The notes beneath the pieces were generated by a model. It worked only from the letters and a program-made list of their open reading frames with translations, had not been told where the DNA came from and did not search any database. From Bacillota bacterium (GTDB lineage Bacteria > Bacillota_I > Bacilli_A > Erysipelotrichales > Erysipelotrichaceae), in assembly GCA_023388535.1 (NCBI GenBank), contig JAEWFZ010000038.1, positions 1-64,000 of the forward strand: a stretch of 64,000 bases of DNA, read 5' to 3'. The stretch's first letter is position 1; each line of letters begins with the position of its first letter. Of the stretch, positions 61,320 through 64,000 are shown one piece after another. Made by a program: the position numbers and the translations under genes.

Positions 61320-62598
61320 ATGGTCCGCGTTTAGGCGATTTCCTAGCAATTAAATGCTCATTACCTTTTTGTTTTAGAGAAAACTTCTTATTAATTACAA
61401 GAAAAGCTCTGGCTCTAAATCTCTGAAAGTTTCTAAAACCATTAGCGTTATTCTTAATCTTTTTCAAAATTCGATTTACAGATTCAATGGGTCCATTAGA
61501 GATCTGTCGACCTTCTATAATTAGAAACGAATTCAAAATTTCTTCCCACCATTTTTCCAAGGTGGCTGCGATGGGTCGTATTTCCTCAATGTTGGATTGT
61601 TTTATTTGTTTGATAAGCTCAAATAGACGAGACTCTAGGGCTTCTCTTTCCTTGGTTGTATCATTAAGAAATTTTTGAAAGCTACGTTTTAGTTGATAGG
61701 CTTTCTCAAGTTCTTTGTTAATGGATAACATATAATCTAGAAGCCGATAATAGTTGTAATAACCATTGAGTTTTCGATTGAACTTAGAAGGATGGTTAAT
61801 ATCGATGCCCTTGTTTTTGAATAAAAGAAACTTAAACTTCTTTAAAACATAATATTCATTTGATTTTACATCAAATAACTTCATTACTTTTAATCGAACC
61901 TCATTAAGCTTATCGTTGAATAATTTGATAATATGGAACCGATCGATACAAATAACCGCGTTCCTAAAACGTCGTTTAACCAGCTGTTTATAGGTATCAT
62001 ACATATCAATACAAACTACTTTAACCTTATTTCTCTCGGCTTCACTAAGAGCGTCTAAAGCCTGTATCATTCTATACTTGTGACGAGACTCAAAGATTTC
62101 AACGAGTTTTCTGGTCGTCCAATCTACAAACACACAACAATACTTGTAGGAAGCGTGTCTGGAATAATAGATTTCATCGATACAGAGTACCTCCGGTAAA
62201 ACAAGGCGCGTATTATCAACAAGCTGATCAAAGATATTAACGACCGAGGTAACCGAAATATTTAATTCAAAAGCCACGCTACTAAACGTATTCTCAGGTT
62301 TCATTAACTTGGTGATGACACTGTTAGCGAGACTATAGGATCGTTTTTGATACAAAGCACAGAAAGGGTTTTGTTCATAGATGGTCTTTCGACAAGCTAG
62401 ACATTGATAACGGCGGGCACGATAGTGGATTATTGTTTTAGTATCCATAAAAAGATTATGGACAATGGATTTTGTATAGTATTCTTTAAATCGTAAAGGA
62501 AAAGCACTTCCACATGTACAGAAAAGTTCTTGTTTCTTTAGGGTGAGATAAATGTGAAAACCATCGTCTAATCGGGTAGTTGTACATTCTTGAATCAA
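61306..62598 (-). CDS. ISL3-family transposase
   Basis: 430 aa, normal for ISL3. N-terminal zinc-finger region (CTCGSAF, CLACRKTIY), helix-turn-helix near 90-115, DDE domain with catalytic Asp candidates in LCIDEIYYSR and VVCIDMYDTY, and Glu in PIESVNRILKKIKNNANGF. The conserved IEGRQISNGPIES block is present. The best start is TTG at 62598. It appears intact, so the element may be active. Stop is TGA. Confidence 0.93.
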   Translation of the reverse strand: MIQECTTTRLDDGFHIYLTLKKQELFCTCGSAFPLRFKEYYTKSIVHNLFMDTKTIIHYRARRYQCLACRKTIYEQNPFCALYQKRSYSLANSVITKLMKPENTFSSVAFELNISVTSVVNIFDQLVDNTRLVLPEVLCIDEIYYSRHASYKYCCVFVDWTTRKLVEIFESRHKYRMIQALDALSEAERNKVKVVCIDMYDTYKQLVKRRFRNAVICIDRFHIIKLFNDKLNEVRLKVMKLFDVKSNEYYVLKKFKFLLFKNKGIDINHPSKFNRKLNGYYNYYRLLDYMLSINKELEKAYQLKRSFQKFLNDTTKEREALESRLFELIKQIKQSNIEEIRPIAATLEKWWEEILNSFLIIEGRQISNGPIESVNRILKKIKNNANGFRNFQRFRARAFLVINKKFSLKQKGNEHLIARKSPKRGPYKKR

Positions 62599-62753
62599 TC
62601 ATGGTTCAAGGTTTAAAAAATCTATGATAATATCAATCATGAAAGGTCCTCCTATGTTTTATGTTGTCAACTAAATCATAACGAGGACCTTTCGTTTTCT
62701 AAATACTTATTACTAAAATTTGGGTTTGATTAGTAAAATGAAACTGGTTTCTG

Positions 62754-62773
62754 AAACCCTGAACTTATTTAAA
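62754..62773 (-). repeat. IS right inverted repeat
   Basis: Exact reverse complement of 61209-61228. It lies 7 bp before the restored lipoprotein codons. Confidence 0.93.
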
Positions 62774-62780
62774 CATTCTG

Positions 62781-63971
62781 AAAAAACTATGGTTGCTTTT
62801 AATTTTGTTCATTGTATTGGGCTGTAGTAATGGTACGCCTAGCGAAACCAAGACTAACGAAACCCCAAGCGAAACACCAACCGAACCGGCCGAACAAACC
62901 AATCCGGTTGAATCTCCAAACGATTCTGGAATGGATAAGAAAAATGAGTTTTTCAAGATTTCCGGAAAGACAGCTTCAATCAAGGATATAGAATTTTTAG
63001 ACCCTATAGGTATTATGGTTGAAGAAGAAGGTACGCGCGTTCGCTTAGAACCACTGACCGTTATAGATAATAAACTATATTACGTATACAATGTACCGGA
63101 CACGGAACAGAACGATGCTACCAGATCCATTCACTACATAGATTTAGCGACTAGCAAAGACCATTTGGTTATGGAATTTGATCGAAAAGTACATGTCAGT
63201 GATTTAGTGGTTGATGGAAATGATCTGATTCTTGTAGCATACGATCAGGTTATTCATATTAAGGATGGTACTTGGAAGGTCATCGGCGAATCTCTTTACG
63301 CCATACAACTGGCTCGTTTGAACCAAGACGTTATATTTGTTGAAACAACCGCCGAACCGATTAATAAACACCAGGTATCCAGAACCTCTAGCGTGGTTTC
63401 CTATAATATTGCTCAGCAAACGCGAAGTGAGTTAAAGTCAGAAACTTGTAAATTCAATGATGGATTACATAGTTCTGGCTATGAGGATGATTGTTACTTT
63501 TCCTATGGAGATGTTGTCCAGTTGTCGGATCGAGTATTGGCTAGATTTAATACCAAGGATAAGACTCGAATTGAAGTTATCCAAGTGGGTGCTGTAAAAT
63601 CTTACGAGATACCAATTAGTGCGAACGATTTTGCTTATTTAAACAATCAGATAATTTTAGAAAAGTTTGAAGAACCAAAATCTATTCCTTATATTTTCAA
63701 TCTTAACAATCTTGAACTCAAAGAAAACTTAGTTTTTGGTTCAGAATTTAATGGTAGTATACGCACTATTTCCGATGGTAAATTAGCTATTACTAAGTTT
63801 TCAAACTCCAAATCATTTAGAATCTATTCTAAATTGGAAGAAGATTTGATTCACCTTGATGCATTAGACAATAAGAGTTACGATTGGTTACTAACTAAGG
63901 ACGGCTTTGTTCTCTACGATGCCGAAGATAATATATTAACGATACATCCGTTTAAAGTTATTTTTGAATAG
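62781..63971 (+). pseudogene. lipoprotein gene cut off from its start by the insertion sequence
   Basis: After the target duplication the frame reads KKLWLLLILFIVLGCSNG, a complete lipoprotein signal (Cys next to SNG) missing only its ATG. A Thr/Glu/Pro linker and a domain of about 340 residues follow, rich in beta strands (repeating IHYIDLAT, LVVDGNDLILVAYD, FNLNNLELKEN), perhaps a beta-propeller. In-frame starts before the lipobox are only TTG at 62793 or CTG. It is therefore probably silent or weakly expressed. Function unknown. The window ends 29 bp after the stop. Confidence 0.82.
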
Positions 63972-64000
63972 ATTTCTTTAATATGGCTTTCTAGAGAAGC

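Larger units (their letters stand above)
61204..62779. mobile_element. ISL3-family insertion sequence
   Basis: About 1.57 kb with a 20-bp perfect terminal inverted repeat (61209-61228 and 62754-62773) and one transposase reading leftward. It is flanked by TGAAAAAC on the left and TGAAAAAAC on the right, an 8-9-bp target duplication differing by one A. Exact outer ends are uncertain by a few bases because GGCGC and CATTC outside the repeats do not match. ISL3 elements usually duplicate 8 bp. Confidence 0.9.

Overview
The window is about 64 kb of low-GC bacterial chromosome containing the replication origin. The block yaaA-recF-gyrB-gyrA, dnaN and dnaA reads leftward, and rpmH-rnpA-yidC-jag reads rightward, with a DnaA-box-rich gap between dnaA and rpmH. 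This is the classic Bacillota/Mycoplasmatota origin layout. TGA is used as a stop codon (for example in sbcD and in the transposase), so the code is not the Mycoplasma/Spiroplasma code. T-box riboswitches, YaaA, RicT, RqcP, a MisCA-type YidC and extended -10 promoters fit a low-GC Gram-positive or walled/wall-less relative (Erysipelotrichia, Acholeplasmatales or Izemoplasmatales-like). I cannot fix the genus from sequence alone.

Layout. 1-12.4 kb, all leftward: serS with a T-box leader and two perfect parS sites, a tandem PII-like protein with a DUF1538-type membrane protein, gyrA, gyrB, recF, yaaA, dnaN, dnaA. 12.4-13.1 kb: origin. 13.1-15.1 kb: rpmH, rnpA, yidC, jag. 15.1-22.1 kb: a frameshifted lipoprotein with a 12-bp minisatellite, sbcD-sbcC, and a decayed MATE transporter. 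22.1-34.5 kb: tRNA-Ala, pth-mfd-rqcP-gpmI, an AEC transporter, a small GlsB-like protein, a DivIC/FtsB-type protein, a Nudix hydrolase, and tmk-holB-ricT-rsmI. 34.6-41.7 kb: a galactose regulon (LacI-type regulator, mglB-mglA-mglC, galM, galK) with operators and a cre-like site. 41.7-49.6 kb: an M20 amidohydrolase, a metG T-box with metG-SDR, a Fur-family regulator, and a GntR/ABC operon with an inverted-repeat operator. 49.7-55.1 kb: an ABC exporter, a thioesterase and a lipoprotein, then a GH2 glycosidase and a DUF6054-like protein. 55.1-61.1 kb: a methyltransferase with a CxxC membrane protein, a 57-aa protein, a possible small RNA, a DUF2974-like hydrolase, mnmG-rlmA, a small membrane protein and a GNAT enzyme. 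61.2-64 kb: an ISL3-family insertion sequence inserted three codons into a lipoprotein gene.

How the parts work together. The origin half couples initiation (DnaA, DnaN), supercoiling (gyrase) and segregation (parS). The dnaA promoter and the yaaA-recF-gyrBA promoter share one architecture, in which a DnaA-box-like sequence covers the -35 element. The galactose block is one regulated import and catabolism unit, but galT and galE are not here. Three genes (pth, the DivIC-like gene and a 69-aa membrane protein) have a -10 hexamer placed so that transcription should start exactly on the A of ATG, which implies leaderless mRNAs. The most unusual signal is a perfect parS palindrome lying exactly where stem III of the serS T-box riboswitch is expected. 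One DNA element would then serve chromosome segregation, and its RNA copy would serve tRNA sensing.
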